From Streptomyces fumanus (lineage in GTDB: Bacteria > Actinomycetota > Actinomycetes > Streptomycetales > Streptomycetaceae), in assembly GCF_014655295.1 (NCBI RefSeq), contig NZ_BNBI01000010.1:352544-416543 (forward strand): a stretch of 64,000 nt of DNA, in the 5' to 3' direction. Both the position numbers and the translations under genes were made by a program. Positions 15,774 to 23,335 of this stretch are shown here, in pieces (the first letter of the stretch is position 1; each line of letters starts with the position of its first letter). The notes beneath the pieces are model-generated. The model saw nothing but the letters and a program-made list of their open reading frames with translations, was not told the DNA's origin and did no database searches.

Positions 15774-16089
15774 CCGGCGCGCGGGCCGTGGCGAGGGTGG
15801 CACGGCAGGTCGCCGAGAGGGCCGGCGCGAGGGCCGGCGCCCCGTGCCTGCCGCGCGGGCGCCCGCGGTCGCGGGCCCGGGGAGCCGCCCCGCACAATTC
15901 CCGAAGTAAGCGGTCGTTAACTGGTGACTCGGCCCCTCCGATCGGGCATACTCAGCGCACAGCCGCTGGTCAGCCGCTTTCCGCAACCCGGAGGGCGCGA
16001 GCGCCGGCCGGGCTGGAACGACCAGGCGGAGCCGCCTCCACCCAGGGCGCACGTCCGCCGATGTGCCCGACAGGGAGGAGAGCGTCGCC
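15774..16089 (+). promoter_or_regulatory. Upstream region of acyl-CoA dehydrogenase with a promoter
   Basis: A 316-base gap. The first 100 bases are extremely GC-rich and include a repeated GGCCGGCGC (around 15822-15841). An AT-richer stretch follows with a promoter-like GTGACT (15924-15929), 17 bases, CATACT (15947-15952), predicting a start near 15959 and a leader of about 130 bases. GGGAGGAG (16073-16080) is the ribosome-binding site of the next gene. No gene is seen here. Confidence 0.5.
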
Positions 16090-17262
16090 ATGCACGACCG
16101 CGCCCCGCAGTTGGTGGACCGCCAACTGCCCACCGACGAGGCACGGGACCTGATCGCACTGGTCCGCGACATCGCGCGCCAGGAGATCGTCCCCCGGGCG
16201 GCCGAAGAGGAGGACACCGGCCGCTTCCCCCGCGAGGTCTTCACCCTGCTCTCCGCCTCCGGCCTGCTCGGCCTCCCGTACGACGCCGAGTACGGCGGCG
16301 GCGACCAGCCCTACGAGGTCTACCTCCAGGTCCTGGAGGAACTGGCCGCGGCCCGGCTCACCGTCGGCCTCGGCCTCAGCGTGCACACCCTCGCCTCCTA
16401 CGCGCTCGCCGCCCACGGCACCAAGCAGCAGCAGGTCGAGCACCTGCCCGCGATCCTCGGCGGCGGACTGCTCGGCGCCTACGCCCTGTCCGAGCCGTCC
16501 TCCGGCTCCGACGCCGCCTCGCTGCGCACCCGGGCGGTCCGCGACGGCGGCGACTGGGTGATCAACGGCACCAAGGCGTGGATCACCCACGGCGGCGTCG
16601 CCGACTTCTACACCGTGATGGCCCGCACCGGCGAGGAGGGGCCGCGCGGCATCACCGCCTTCCTGGTCCCCGCCGACGCCGAGGGGCTGAGCGCCGCCGC
16701 GCCGGAGAAGAAGATGGGACTGAAGGGCTCGCCCACCGCCCAGCTCCACCTCGACGGCGTCCGCGTCCCCGACAGCCGGCGCATCGGCGAGGAGGGGCAG
16801 GGTTTCGCCATCGCCCTGTCCGCGCTGGACTCGGGCCGGCTGGGCATCGCCGCCTGCGCCATCGGCGTCGCACAGGCCGCCCTGGACGAGGCGGTGGGCT
16901 ACGCGCGCCAGCGGCGGCAGTTCGGCCGGGCCATCGCCGACTTCCAGGGACTGCGCTTCATGCTCGCCGACATGGCCACCCAGATCGAGGCCGGGCGCGC
17001 GCTGTACCTGTCGGCGGCCAGGCTGCGCGACGCCGGGCGGCCGTTCGCCCGGCAGGCCGCCATGGCCAAGCTGCACTGCACCGACACCGCGATGCGGGTC
17101 ACCACCGACGCCGTGCAGATCCTCGGCGGCTACGGCTACACCGCCGACTTCCCGGCCGAGCGCTACATGCGCGAGGCCAAGGTGCTGCAGATCGTCGAGG
17201 GCACCAATCAGATCCAGCGCATGGTCATCGCCCGTCACCTGGTGGGACCCGAGGGACGCTGA
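16090..17262 (+). CDS. Acyl-CoA dehydrogenase
   Basis: A 390-aa FAD enzyme introducing a 2,3-double bond into acyl-CoA. It has the two family signatures AYALSEPSSGSDAASLRT and QILGGYGYTADFPAERYMRE, with the catalytic glutamate in VEGTNQIQR near the C-terminus. LDSGRLGIAACAIGVAQAAL and ARQRRQFGR are also typical. It fits the short/branched-chain or butyryl-CoA type; chain length cannot be told from sequence. ATG 16090 has GGGAGGAG nine bases upstream, so the earlier GTG 16063 is rejected. Its end overlaps by 38 bases the convergent small gene. Confidence 0.93.
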   Translation: MHDRAPQLVDRQLPTDEARDLIALVRDIARQEIVPRAAEEEDTGRFPREVFTLLSASGLLGLPYDAEYGGGDQPYEVYLQVLEELAAARLTVGLGLSVHTLASYALAAHGTKQQQVEHLPAILGGGLLGAYALSEPSSGSDAASLRTRAVRDGGDWVINGTKAWITHGGVADFYTVMARTGEEGPRGITAFLVPADAEGLSAAAPEKKMGLKGSPTAQLHLDGVRVPDSRRIGEEGQGFAIALSALDSGRLGIAACAIGVAQAALDEAVGYARQRRQFGRAIADFQGLRFMLADMATQIEAGRALYLSAARLRDAGRPFARQAAMAKLHCTDTAMRVTTDAVQILGGYGYTADFPAERYMREAKVLQIVEGTNQIQRMVIARHLVGPEGR

Positions 17263-17470
17263 CCGCGCCCGGTCCGCGCGGGGGCGCCGCGAGCCTCACC
17301 CACTCCGGGTCGTGGCGCCCCGGCAGGGTGCGGCCGCGGTCGGCCCAGATCCGCATCAACTCGCGGTAGATCGGCGGGTCCGGAGGGGGCGGTGCCGGCG
17401 GGACCGGCCCCGCGACCACCGGGACGAACAGGCGTCGCCGCTGCCCGGTCACCGTGAACGTGGGGGTCAT
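17225..17470 (-). CDS. Small conserved Streptomyces-type protein
   Basis: An 81-aa protein starting MTPTFTVTGQRRRLFVPV and containing PPPDPPIYRELMRIWADRG then RTLPGRHDPEWVRLA. This module occurs in many short Streptomyces proteins of unknown function, which is the main reason for calling it. ATG 17470 is chosen over 17488 on that basis. It is convergent with and overlaps the end of the acyl-CoA dehydrogenase. No domain or activity can be assigned. Confidence 0.55.
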   Translation of the reverse strand: MTPTFTVTGQRRRLFVPVVAGPVPPAPPPPDPPIYRELMRIWADRGRTLPGRHDPEWVRLAAPPRGPGAVSVPRVPPGDGR

Positions 17471-17558
17471 ACCCGGGCAACGCGCCACGCCGCGGGCAGG
17501 TCACCGCCGTACGCAATCGCGCGTCAGTTCAGCGGGTGCCGCCCGGACGGCCGTGCCG

Positions 17559-17996
17559 TCAGGCGGCCTGCCGGCGCATCGTCGGCACCCGCATCGGGCG
17601 CGAGCCCGGCCCGCCGACGTGGGAGAACGGCTGGGTCCGCCAGTCCAGGCCCTGCGGCAGCGTCAGCAGCAGCGCGGTGTCCTGCTCCTGGACCGCGAAG
17701 GACTCGTCCGCCGGACGGGCGTCCGAGGCGCGGCGGCCGGTGCCGGCGCAGACCGTGAGCCCGAACGGGTTCCACGGGGAGGCGCACAGCGCGTGCTCCG
17801 GCAGGACCTCCTCGTCCGCCAGCAGCGCGATGGGCTGCGCGCAGTCCGGGCAGATCACCCGGTACATCTCGAAGGTGTCGTAGGCGTCGAGCTCGTCCTC
17901 GTCGTAGGCGTCGGGTTCGACACCCTCCGGCGTGGACTCGACGACCGGCTGCTGCCGCTTGGGCGCGGTACGACCAGGGCGCTTAAGACTCTGCAT
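17559..17996 (-). CDS. Conserved protein with cysteine pair CPDC
   Basis: A 145-aa protein. The N-terminus is basic (MQSLKRPGRTAPKRQ), followed by an acidic stretch (EPDAYDEDELDAYD) and a small module with CPDCAQPIALLADEEVLPEH and a further ALC; the three cysteines and the histidine could form a metal site. GGGGAGAA precedes ATG 17996. Similar proteins are common in Streptomyces at this locus. Function unknown. Upstream (18056-18087) lies an inverted repeat TTCCCGT/ACGGGAA enclosing a C5/G5 hairpin, possibly an operator. Confidence 0.75.
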   Translation of the reverse strand: MQSLKRPGRTAPKRQQPVVESTPEGVEPDAYDEDELDAYDTFEMYRVICPDCAQPIALLADEEVLPEHALCASPWNPFGLTVCAGTGRRASDARPADESFAVQEQDTALLLTLPQGLDWRTQPFSHVGGPGSRPMRVPTMRRQAA

Positions 17997-18262
17997 GGGA
18001 TTCTCCCCCTCGGGCTGGGCCGTGAAGGCACTGCGGCCTCGACCACAGCAAGCACTTCCCGTCCCCCCTCGGGGGTAATCACGGGAACATCACGGAGACC
18101 GTCCGGACGATGTGGCGTTCGTCACATGCCGGTCCGGACTGTCCGGAGCGGCCCGTTTGTCCCCGCCGGCCGGCCGGCCGGACCCCGGCACATCACGAAC
18201 CGGGGGTGACCTGGGCCGCTGAGGTATCGGAGGAGATCAAACGCCCTGTAGGTTCTTGCGCC

Positions 18263-18703
18263 ATGGAGGAGCTGGACCGACAGATCGTGCGCCTGCTCGT
18301 CAAGGACGGGCGGATGAGCTACACCGACCTGGGCAAGGCCACCGGCCTGTCCACGTCGGCCGTGCACCAGCGCGTGCGCCGGCTCGAACAGCGCGGGGTC
18401 ATCCGCGGCTACGCGGCCGTGGTCGACCCCGAGGCCGTCGGGCTGCCGATGACCGCGTTCATCTCCGTCAAACCGTTCGATCCCAGCGCCCCCGACGACA
18501 TCGCGGACCGGCTGGCCGGCGTCCCCGAGATCGAGGCGTGCCACAGCGTGGCCGGCGACGAGAACTACATCCTCAAGGTGCGCGTGGCCACCCCCCACGA
18601 ACTGGAGGAACTCCTCGCCCGGGTCCGCTCGCTGGCCGGGGTGTCCACCCGGACGACGGTGGTGCTCTCCACGCCGTACGAGGCCCGGCCGCCGCGCGTC
18701 TGA
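18263..18703 (+). CDS. Lrp/AsnC-family transcriptional regulator
   Basis: A 146-aa regulator. The N-terminal helix-turn-helix is LGKATGLSTSAVHQRVRRLE, with the family start MEELDRQIVRLLVKDGRMSY. The C-terminal RAM/ACT domain (about 70-140) includes CHSVAGDENYILKVRV and would bind an amino acid and form octamers. ATG 18263 lies eight bases after TAGGTT (18249-18254), so the mRNA is probably leaderless. The amidohydrolase starts 47 bases downstream and may be co-transcribed. The effector is not predictable. Confidence 0.92.
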   Translation: MEELDRQIVRLLVKDGRMSYTDLGKATGLSTSAVHQRVRRLEQRGVIRGYAAVVDPEAVGLPMTAFISVKPFDPSAPDDIADRLAGVPEIEACHSVAGDENYILKVRVATPHELEELLARVRSLAGVSTRTTVVLSTPYEARPPRV

Positions 18704-18750
18704 CGGGCCTGCCCGCGGGGCGCGCGGGACGAGGGGCGAAACTGGTGCCC

Positions 18751-20355
18751 ATGAGTGAGTCCAGCGCCCCGACCGAGACCGTCCTGCTGCGCCGCGGCGA
18801 GGTCCACAGTCCCGCCGATCCCTTCGCCACGGCCATGGTGGTCGAACGCGGCCAGGTCGCCTGGGTGGGCTCGGAGGGCGCCGCGGACGCCTTCGCGGAC
18901 GGCGTGGACCGGGTGATCGACCTGGACGGCGCCCTGGTGACCCCCGCGTTCACCGACGCCCATGTGCACACCACCGCGACCGGCCTCGCCCTCACCGGCC
19001 TCGACCTGTCCGACGCGCCCACCCTGGCGGCGGCCCTCGCCCGGGTACGGGAGTTCGCCGCCGCCCGCCCCGCGGACCGGGTGCTGCTCGGCCACGGCTG
19101 GGACGCCTCCGCCTGGCCCGAGGGCCGCCCGCCGACCCGCGCCGAACTCGACGCGGCCACCGGCGGCCGCCCGCTCTACCTCAGCCGGATCGACGTCCAC
19201 TCCGCGGTCGTCACCACCGCCCTGCTCGACCTCGCCCCCGGCGCCCCGGCGGACGCCGACGGCCCGCTCACCGGCGACGCCCACCACGCCGTACGCGCCA
19301 CCGCCCTCGGTGCCGTCACCCCGGCCCAGCGCGCCGACGCCCAGCGGGCCGCGCTCGCGCACGCCGCCTCCCTCGGCATCGGCACCGTCCACGAGTGCGC
19401 CGGGCCGGAGATCTCCTCCGAGGACGACCTGACCGCCCTGTTGCGGCTCGCCGCCGAGGAGCCCGGCCCCCGGGTGGTCGGCTACTGGGCGGAACGGGAC
19501 GTCGACCGCGCCCGCGCACTCGGCGCGGCCGGCGCCGCGGGCGACCTCTTCGTGGACGGCGCCCTCGGCTCCCACACCGCCTGCCTGAGCCGGCCGTACG
19601 CCGACGCCGGCCACACCGGCACCGCCCACCTGGACGCCGGCGACGTCGCCGCGCACGTCGTCGCCTGCACCGAGGCCGGTCTCCAGGCGGGCTTCCACGC
19701 CATCGGCGACGCCGCCGTCGGCACCGTCGTCGAGGGCGTCCGCGCGGCCGCCGAGAAGCTGGGCCCGGCCCGCGTCCGCGCCGCCCGGCACCGCGTCGAA
19801 CACGCCGAGATGCTCACCCCCGAGACCATCGCGGCCTTCGCCGAACTCGGCCTGACCGCCTCCGTCCAGCCCGCCTTCGACGCCCTGTGGGGCGGCGACG
19901 ACGGCATGTACGCCCGCCGCCTGGGCGCCGACCGGGCCCGCACCCTCAACCCCTACGCCGCCCTGCTGCGGGCCGGCGTTCCGCTGGCGTTCGGCTCCGA
20001 CAGCCCGGTCACCCCCCTCGACCCGTGGGGCACCGTGCGGGCCGCCGCCTTCCACCGCACCCCCGAGCACCGTGTCTCGGTGCGGGCCGCGTTCACCGCG
20101 CACACGCGCGGCGGCTGGCGCGCGGTCGGCCGGGACGACGCGGGCGTCCTGGTGCCGGGCGCGCCCGCGGACTACGCCGTGTGGCGCACCGGCGAGCTGA
20201 TCGTCCAGGCCCCCGACGACCGGGTCGCCCGCTGGTCCACCGACCCGCGCTCCGGCACCCCCGGTCTGCCGGACCTCACCCCCGGCCGTGACCTGCCCGT
20301 CTGTCTGCGCACGGTGGTCGGCGGACGGACGGTCTTCGTACGGCCGGGCGAGTGA
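18751..20355 (+). CDS. Amidohydrolase family protein (YtcJ-like)
   Basis: A 534-aa metal-dependent hydrolase of the amidohydrolase_3 type: TPAFTDAHVHTT near residue 75 is the HxH metal motif, FHAIGDAAV and HRVEHAEML hold further ligands, and FGSDSPVTPLDPW is the C-terminal aspartate motif. The family hydrolyses amides and N-acyl compounds; the substrate is unknown. ATG 18751 is used; GTG 18745 is nearly as good and sits at better spacing from GAGGGG. It follows the Lrp-type gene, which may control it. A perfect hairpin at 20432-20456 ends the unit. Confidence 0.85.
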   Translation: MSESSAPTETVLLRRGEVHSPADPFATAMVVERGQVAWVGSEGAADAFADGVDRVIDLDGALVTPAFTDAHVHTTATGLALTGLDLSDAPTLAAALARVREFAAARPADRVLLGHGWDASAWPEGRPPTRAELDAATGGRPLYLSRIDVHSAVVTTALLDLAPGAPADADGPLTGDAHHAVRATALGAVTPAQRADAQRAALAHAASLGIGTVHECAGPEISSEDDLTALLRLAAEEPGPRVVGYWAERDVDRARALGAAGAAGDLFVDGALGSHTACLSRPYADAGHTGTAHLDAGDVAAHVVACTEAGLQAGFHAIGDAAVGTVVEGVRAAAEKLGPARVRAARHRVEHAEMLTPETIAAFAELGLTASVQPAFDALWGGDDGMYARRLGADRARTLNPYAALLRAGVPLAFGSDSPVTPLDPWGTVRAAAFHRTPEHRVSVRAAFTAHTRGGWRAVGRDDAGVLVPGAPADYAVWRTGELIVQAPDDRVARWSTDPRSGTPGLPDLTPGRDLPVCLRTVVGGRTVFVRPGE

Positions 20356-20431
20356 CGCGCGCCGCCGACGGGGCGACGGTCTCCGCCCGGGACGGGGCCC
20401 GCTCGCCCGCGCCCACGCGCCGCTGACCAGG

Positions 20432-20456
20432 CCACCTGCGGCAGACCCGCAGGTGG
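20432..20456 (+). terminator. Terminator after the amidohydrolase
   Basis: Perfect 10-bp inverted repeat CCACCTGCGG/CCGCAGGTGG with a 5-base loop (CAGAC), 77 bases after the stop codon. Confidence 0.75.
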
Positions 20457-20879
20457 CACGGCTGTTGACAGGCGACGGCCGGGGGCGGGTAGGTTCAGCG
20501 GGTCCACCACCGGACGCCCTACCGGGGAATCTTCCGCGCGCACGGCGCGGCGCCGCTGGGTCAGGGACGGTGTGCCGCACCGGGGCACCGCCACTGGGAG
20601 CCAGGCTCAGCGTCAGCGCCGCGGCGAGGGAACGTTCCGGCCGGTCGGGAGGTGCGACCCGGATGGGGCCCGGAGGCTCAGTAGACAACGGCTCTCGGTC
20701 GGCCCGCAGCCAGCGGGTCCCAGGCCGGCCCGAAGGGCACCGGGCCCCCATCCGCAGGGCGCCGGCCCCGTCTCCGCCCGGGCCGCCGGGAAACGACACC
20801 ACCATCCGTACGTCCTGTCGCGTCGGCGCAGGCCGTGGCCACTATGGTGGTCCCCTGCGTACGACGTGAAGGGGCAGTA
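20457..20879 (+). promoter_or_regulatory. Promoter and long untranslated region before ppm1
   Basis: Right after the terminator, TTGACA (20470 region) is followed after 18-19 bases by GTAGGTT, a strong vegetative-type promoter about 380 bases before ppm1. A second possible -10, TATGGT, stands near 20853, close to the gene. The bases between show open frames only with poor codon bias, and I see no gene. GAAGGGGCA is the ppm1 ribosome-binding site. Confidence 0.5.
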
Positions 20880-21695
20880 GTGAACGACGGTGACGGGACC
20901 CGCGCGGCAGCGGGCCAGGAGAGACGGTTCGGTCCTCTCGGCACCGCCCTGGTGATCATCCCGACCTACAACGAGGCCGAGAACATCAAGGCGATCGTCG
21001 GCCGGGTCCGCGCGGCGGTCCCCGAGGCGCACGTCCTGGTCGCCGACGACAACAGCCCCGACGGCACCGGCAAGCTCGCCGACGAACTGGCCGCCGTCGA
21101 CGACCAGGTGCACGTCCTGCACCGCAAGGGCAAGGAAGGGCTGGGCGCCGCCTACCTCGCGGGCTTCCGCTGGGGCCTGGAGCACGACTACGGCGTGCTG
21201 GTCGAGATGGACGCCGACGGCTCCCACCAGCCGGAGGAACTGCCCCGGCTGCTGACCGCCCTCAAGGGCGCCGACCTGGTGCTGGGCTCCCGGTGGGTGC
21301 CCGGCGGGCGGGTGGTCAACTGGCCGAAGTCCCGCGAGTTCATCTCCCGCGGCGGCAGCCTGTACTCCCGGCTCGCCCTGGACCTCCCGCTGCGCGACAT
21401 CACCGGCGGCTACCGGGCCTTCCGGCGAGAGACCCTGGAGGGCCTCGGCCTCACCGACGTCGACTCGCAGGGCTACTGCTTCCAGGTCGACCTGGCCCGC
21501 CGGGCGGTCAAGGCCGGGTACCACGTGGTCGAGGTGCCGATCACCTTCGTCGAGCGCGAGCTGGGCGACTCCAAGATGAGCCGGGACATCCTGGTGGAGG
21601 CCCTCTGGCGGGTCACCGCCTGGGGCGTGGGGGAGCGGGTCACCAAGCTCACCGACCGCGCCAAGGAGACCAGGTCGCGCACGCGTCAGCCCTGA
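20880..21695 (+). CDS. ppm1: Polyprenol monophosphomannose synthase
   Basis: A 271-aa GT2 glycosyltransferase transferring mannose from GDP-mannose to polyprenyl phosphate at the membrane; the product feeds protein O-mannosylation. Motifs are VIIPTYNEAENIKAIV, VADDNSPDGTG, EMDADGSHQPEEL (DxD-like) and DITGGYRAFRRETL. It lacks the C-terminal membrane domain of mycobacterial Ppm1 fusions, as in S. coelicolor Ppm1 (SCO1423, needed for glycoproteins and the phage phiC31 receptor). GTG 20880 follows GAAGGGGCA. fxsA follows 68 bases downstream. Confidence 0.92.
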   Translation: MNDGDGTRAAAGQERRFGPLGTALVIIPTYNEAENIKAIVGRVRAAVPEAHVLVADDNSPDGTGKLADELAAVDDQVHVLHRKGKEGLGAAYLAGFRWGLEHDYGVLVEMDADGSHQPEELPRLLTALKGADLVLGSRWVPGGRVVNWPKSREFISRGGSLYSRLALDLPLRDITGGYRAFRRETLEGLGLTDVDSQGYCFQVDLARRAVKAGYHVVEVPITFVERELGDSKMSRDILVEALWRVTAWGVGERVTKLTDRAKETRSRTRQP

Positions 21696-21763
21696 CCCGG
21701 GCGCCGTCCGGCCCGGCCGGGCCGCTTACGCCGCGCTGAGCCGGGGCCGGGCACACTGGAGGT

Positions 21764-22333
21764 ATGACGACTGGCGCTCAGACCCCCAGCCACCCGACCC
21801 GGCCCCGGCGCTCCCGGCTCCGCACCGTCCTGCCGCTCGGCGTGGCCGCCTGGCTGGTGCTGGAGATCTGGCTGCTGACGGTGGTCGCGGGCGCGTCGAG
21901 CGGCCTGGTGGTCTTCCTGCTGCTGGTGGCCGGCGTCGTCCTCGGCTCCCTGGTCATCAAGCGAGCGGGCCGCCGCGCCTTCCGCAACCTGGCGGAGACG
22001 CTGCAACAGCAGCAGAGCGGCACGGCGCCCGCCGCCCGTCCGAACAGCGAGGGCAACGGCCTGATGATGCTGGGCGGCCTGCTGCTGATCATCCCGGGGC
22101 TGATATCGGACGCCCTGGGCCTGCTCCTGCTGCTGCCGCCGGTGCAGAAGGCGGTCGGCCGCACCGCGGAGCGCACGGTCGAGCGCAAGCTCCGCGAGGC
22201 CGCCCCCGGCACCCTCGGCGACGCCTTCCGGCAGTCCCGCATCCACCGCCCCGACGGCAAGGTCATCCAGGGCGAGGTCATCCGCGACGACGACCGCCCG
22301 AGCGACACCCCGCGCCCGCCCCTGACCCACTGA
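21764..22333 (+). CDS. fxsA: FxsA-family membrane protein
   Basis: A 189-aa membrane protein. The FxsA domain covers about residues 18-135 and has three to four hydrophobic segments, including VLEIWLLTVVAGASSGLVVF and GLLLIIPGLISDALGLLLLL. The C-terminal 55 residues are charged and cytoplasmic. E. coli FxsA interferes with exclusion of phage T7 by the F plasmid; the native role is unknown. ATG 21764 follows GGAGGT. It is conserved beside ppm1 and rbpA in Streptomyces. A strong terminator hairpin lies at 22603-22647. Confidence 0.85.
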   Translation: MTTGAQTPSHPTRPRRSRLRTVLPLGVAAWLVLEIWLLTVVAGASSGLVVFLLLVAGVVLGSLVIKRAGRRAFRNLAETLQQQQSGTAPAARPNSEGNGLMMLGGLLLIIPGLISDALGLLLLLPPVQKAVGRTAERTVERKLREAAPGTLGDAFRQSRIHRPDGKVIQGEVIRDDDRPSDTPRPPLTH

Positions 22334-22602
22334 AGCCACCTGGCCCCACCGACCGGGCCGCCTCCCCGCCCAGCGGGGTCGCACCGTCCCGCTTTGCCGG
22401 GTCGGGCTGCCTTGCTCGCCTTGGGCTGTCTCGCTCAGCCGGGTGGGGCCGTCCCGCTCAGCCGCGTCGTGCCGTCCCGCTCAGCCGCGTCGTGTCGTCC
22501 CGCCGGGGCGGCCCGGCGTCCGCCGAGCGGCCCGGCGTCCGGGCACGGAGCCGGGGACCGGTCGTCCGGCGTGGAGGCCGGACCGGGCGTCCGGGCATGA
22601 CA
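22334..22602. repeat. Short tandem repeats in the fxsA-rbpA gap
   Basis: This stretch holds no gene but several imperfect tandem repeats. A 23-base unit beginning GCCGTCCCGCTCAGCC recurs about 2.3 times around 22448-22503, with degenerate copies upstream. A 15-base unit GCGGCCCGGCGTCCG occurs twice around 22508-22543. The pattern looks like slippage in non-coding DNA. Confidence 0.6.
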
Positions 22603-22647
22603 ATGACCGTGGGCGCCGCACCAACCACGTACGGCGCCCACGGTCAT
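22603..22647. terminator. Bidirectional terminator between fxsA and rbpA
   Basis: A perfect 16-bp inverted repeat (22603-22618 and 22632-22647) around a 13-base loop, between the convergent fxsA and rbpA genes. It lies 36 bases beyond the rbpA stop. It is the longest perfect hairpin I found in the window. Confidence 0.85.
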
Positions 22648-22682
22648 GAACCTGCGCTGATATCCCTCAAGCCCCGCAGGGA

Positions 22683-23057
22683 CTACGCACTCTTGCGGCT
22701 GTCCCGCGGATGAACCGCGATGTTCATCGCGCCGGAGCGCAGAACGGCCAGCCGCTCCTCGAGGACCTCTTCGAGTTCCTCGCGGGTGCGTCGCTCCATC
22801 AGCATGTCCCAGTGCGTACGCGCGGGCTTGGCCTTCTTCTCCTCAGGGCCGTCGCCGTCCACCAGGAGTGCCTGGGCCCCGCAGACCTTGCACTCCCACT
22901 CCGGCGGGATCTCCGCCTCGACCGAGAAGGGCATCTCGAAGCGGTGCCCCTTCTCGCATGCGTACTCCACGGCCTGGCGCGGGGCCAGGTCGATGCCGCG
23001 GTCCGTCTCGTAGCTGGTCACCACGAGGCGCGTGCCGCGAAGAGCTCGCTCACTCAT
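22683..23057 (-). CDS. rbpA: RNA polymerase-binding protein RbpA
   Basis: A 124-aa protein that binds RNA polymerase and the principal sigma factor, stabilising the open complex; in S. coelicolor (SCO1421) it also supports rifampicin tolerance. The sequence shows the core domain with CEKGHRFEMPF and WECKVCGAQALLV (the cysteine/zinc-type motif), the basic linker EEKKAKPARTHWDMLMERR and the helical sigma-interaction domain at the C-terminus. ATG 23057 has GGGAGGCACG upstream. A sigma-R promoter lies at 23118-23144, so disulphide stress should induce it. Confidence 0.97.
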   Translation of the reverse strand: MSERALRGTRLVVTSYETDRGIDLAPRQAVEYACEKGHRFEMPFSVEAEIPPEWECKVCGAQALLVDGDGPEEKKAKPARTHWDMLMERRTREELEEVLEERLAVLRSGAMNIAVHPRDSRKSA

Positions 23058-23117
23058 GAATCGTGCCTCCCGGGCTTGTCGCCCACAGGACAGGTGTCGC
23101 TGTCGTCGTCATCCGGT

Positions 23118-23144
23118 CAACGTCCGGTCGGCGGTAAAGATTCC
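23118..23144 (-). promoter_or_regulatory. Sigma-R (SigR) type promoter of rbpA
   Basis: GGAAT (23144-23140), 18 bases, GTTG (23121-23118) on the minus strand matches the sigma-R consensus GGAAT-N18-GTT. rbpA is an established member of the thiol-oxidative-stress regulon in S. coelicolor. The predicted leader is about 50-60 bases. Confidence 0.85.
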
Positions 23145-23335
23145 CGTCCCGAGTCCCGTTCCGGGGCCATGCGTCGCCGTCGTAGCCGCAGCCTTGTCAA
23201 CCGTGCAGTACCCACCGGCGTCCGGTTTGTCACATCTGCTAGGAGATGTCACCCAGCGTCTTGACACCTTTGACGCGCAGTAACGGTACGCCTGGCAGGC
23301 CAAACGCGTACACTACCGCCCTTTCGCTCTGAGTG

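Noticed and set aside
13267..15897. A single 876-codon minus-strand frame through the kinase and the peptidase
   Set aside because: Only the last 199 codons (from 13866) show a recognisable protein; the rest is antisense to the secreted peptidase gene.
20572..20880. A 102-codon frame whose stop overlaps the ppm1 start
   Set aside because: The product is Arg/Pro/Gly-rich without structure, and codon bias is poor; it is more likely a leader region.
22448..22543. Tandem repeats considered as a CRISPR array
   Set aside because: Units are directly adjacent without unique spacers, and no cas gene is nearby.
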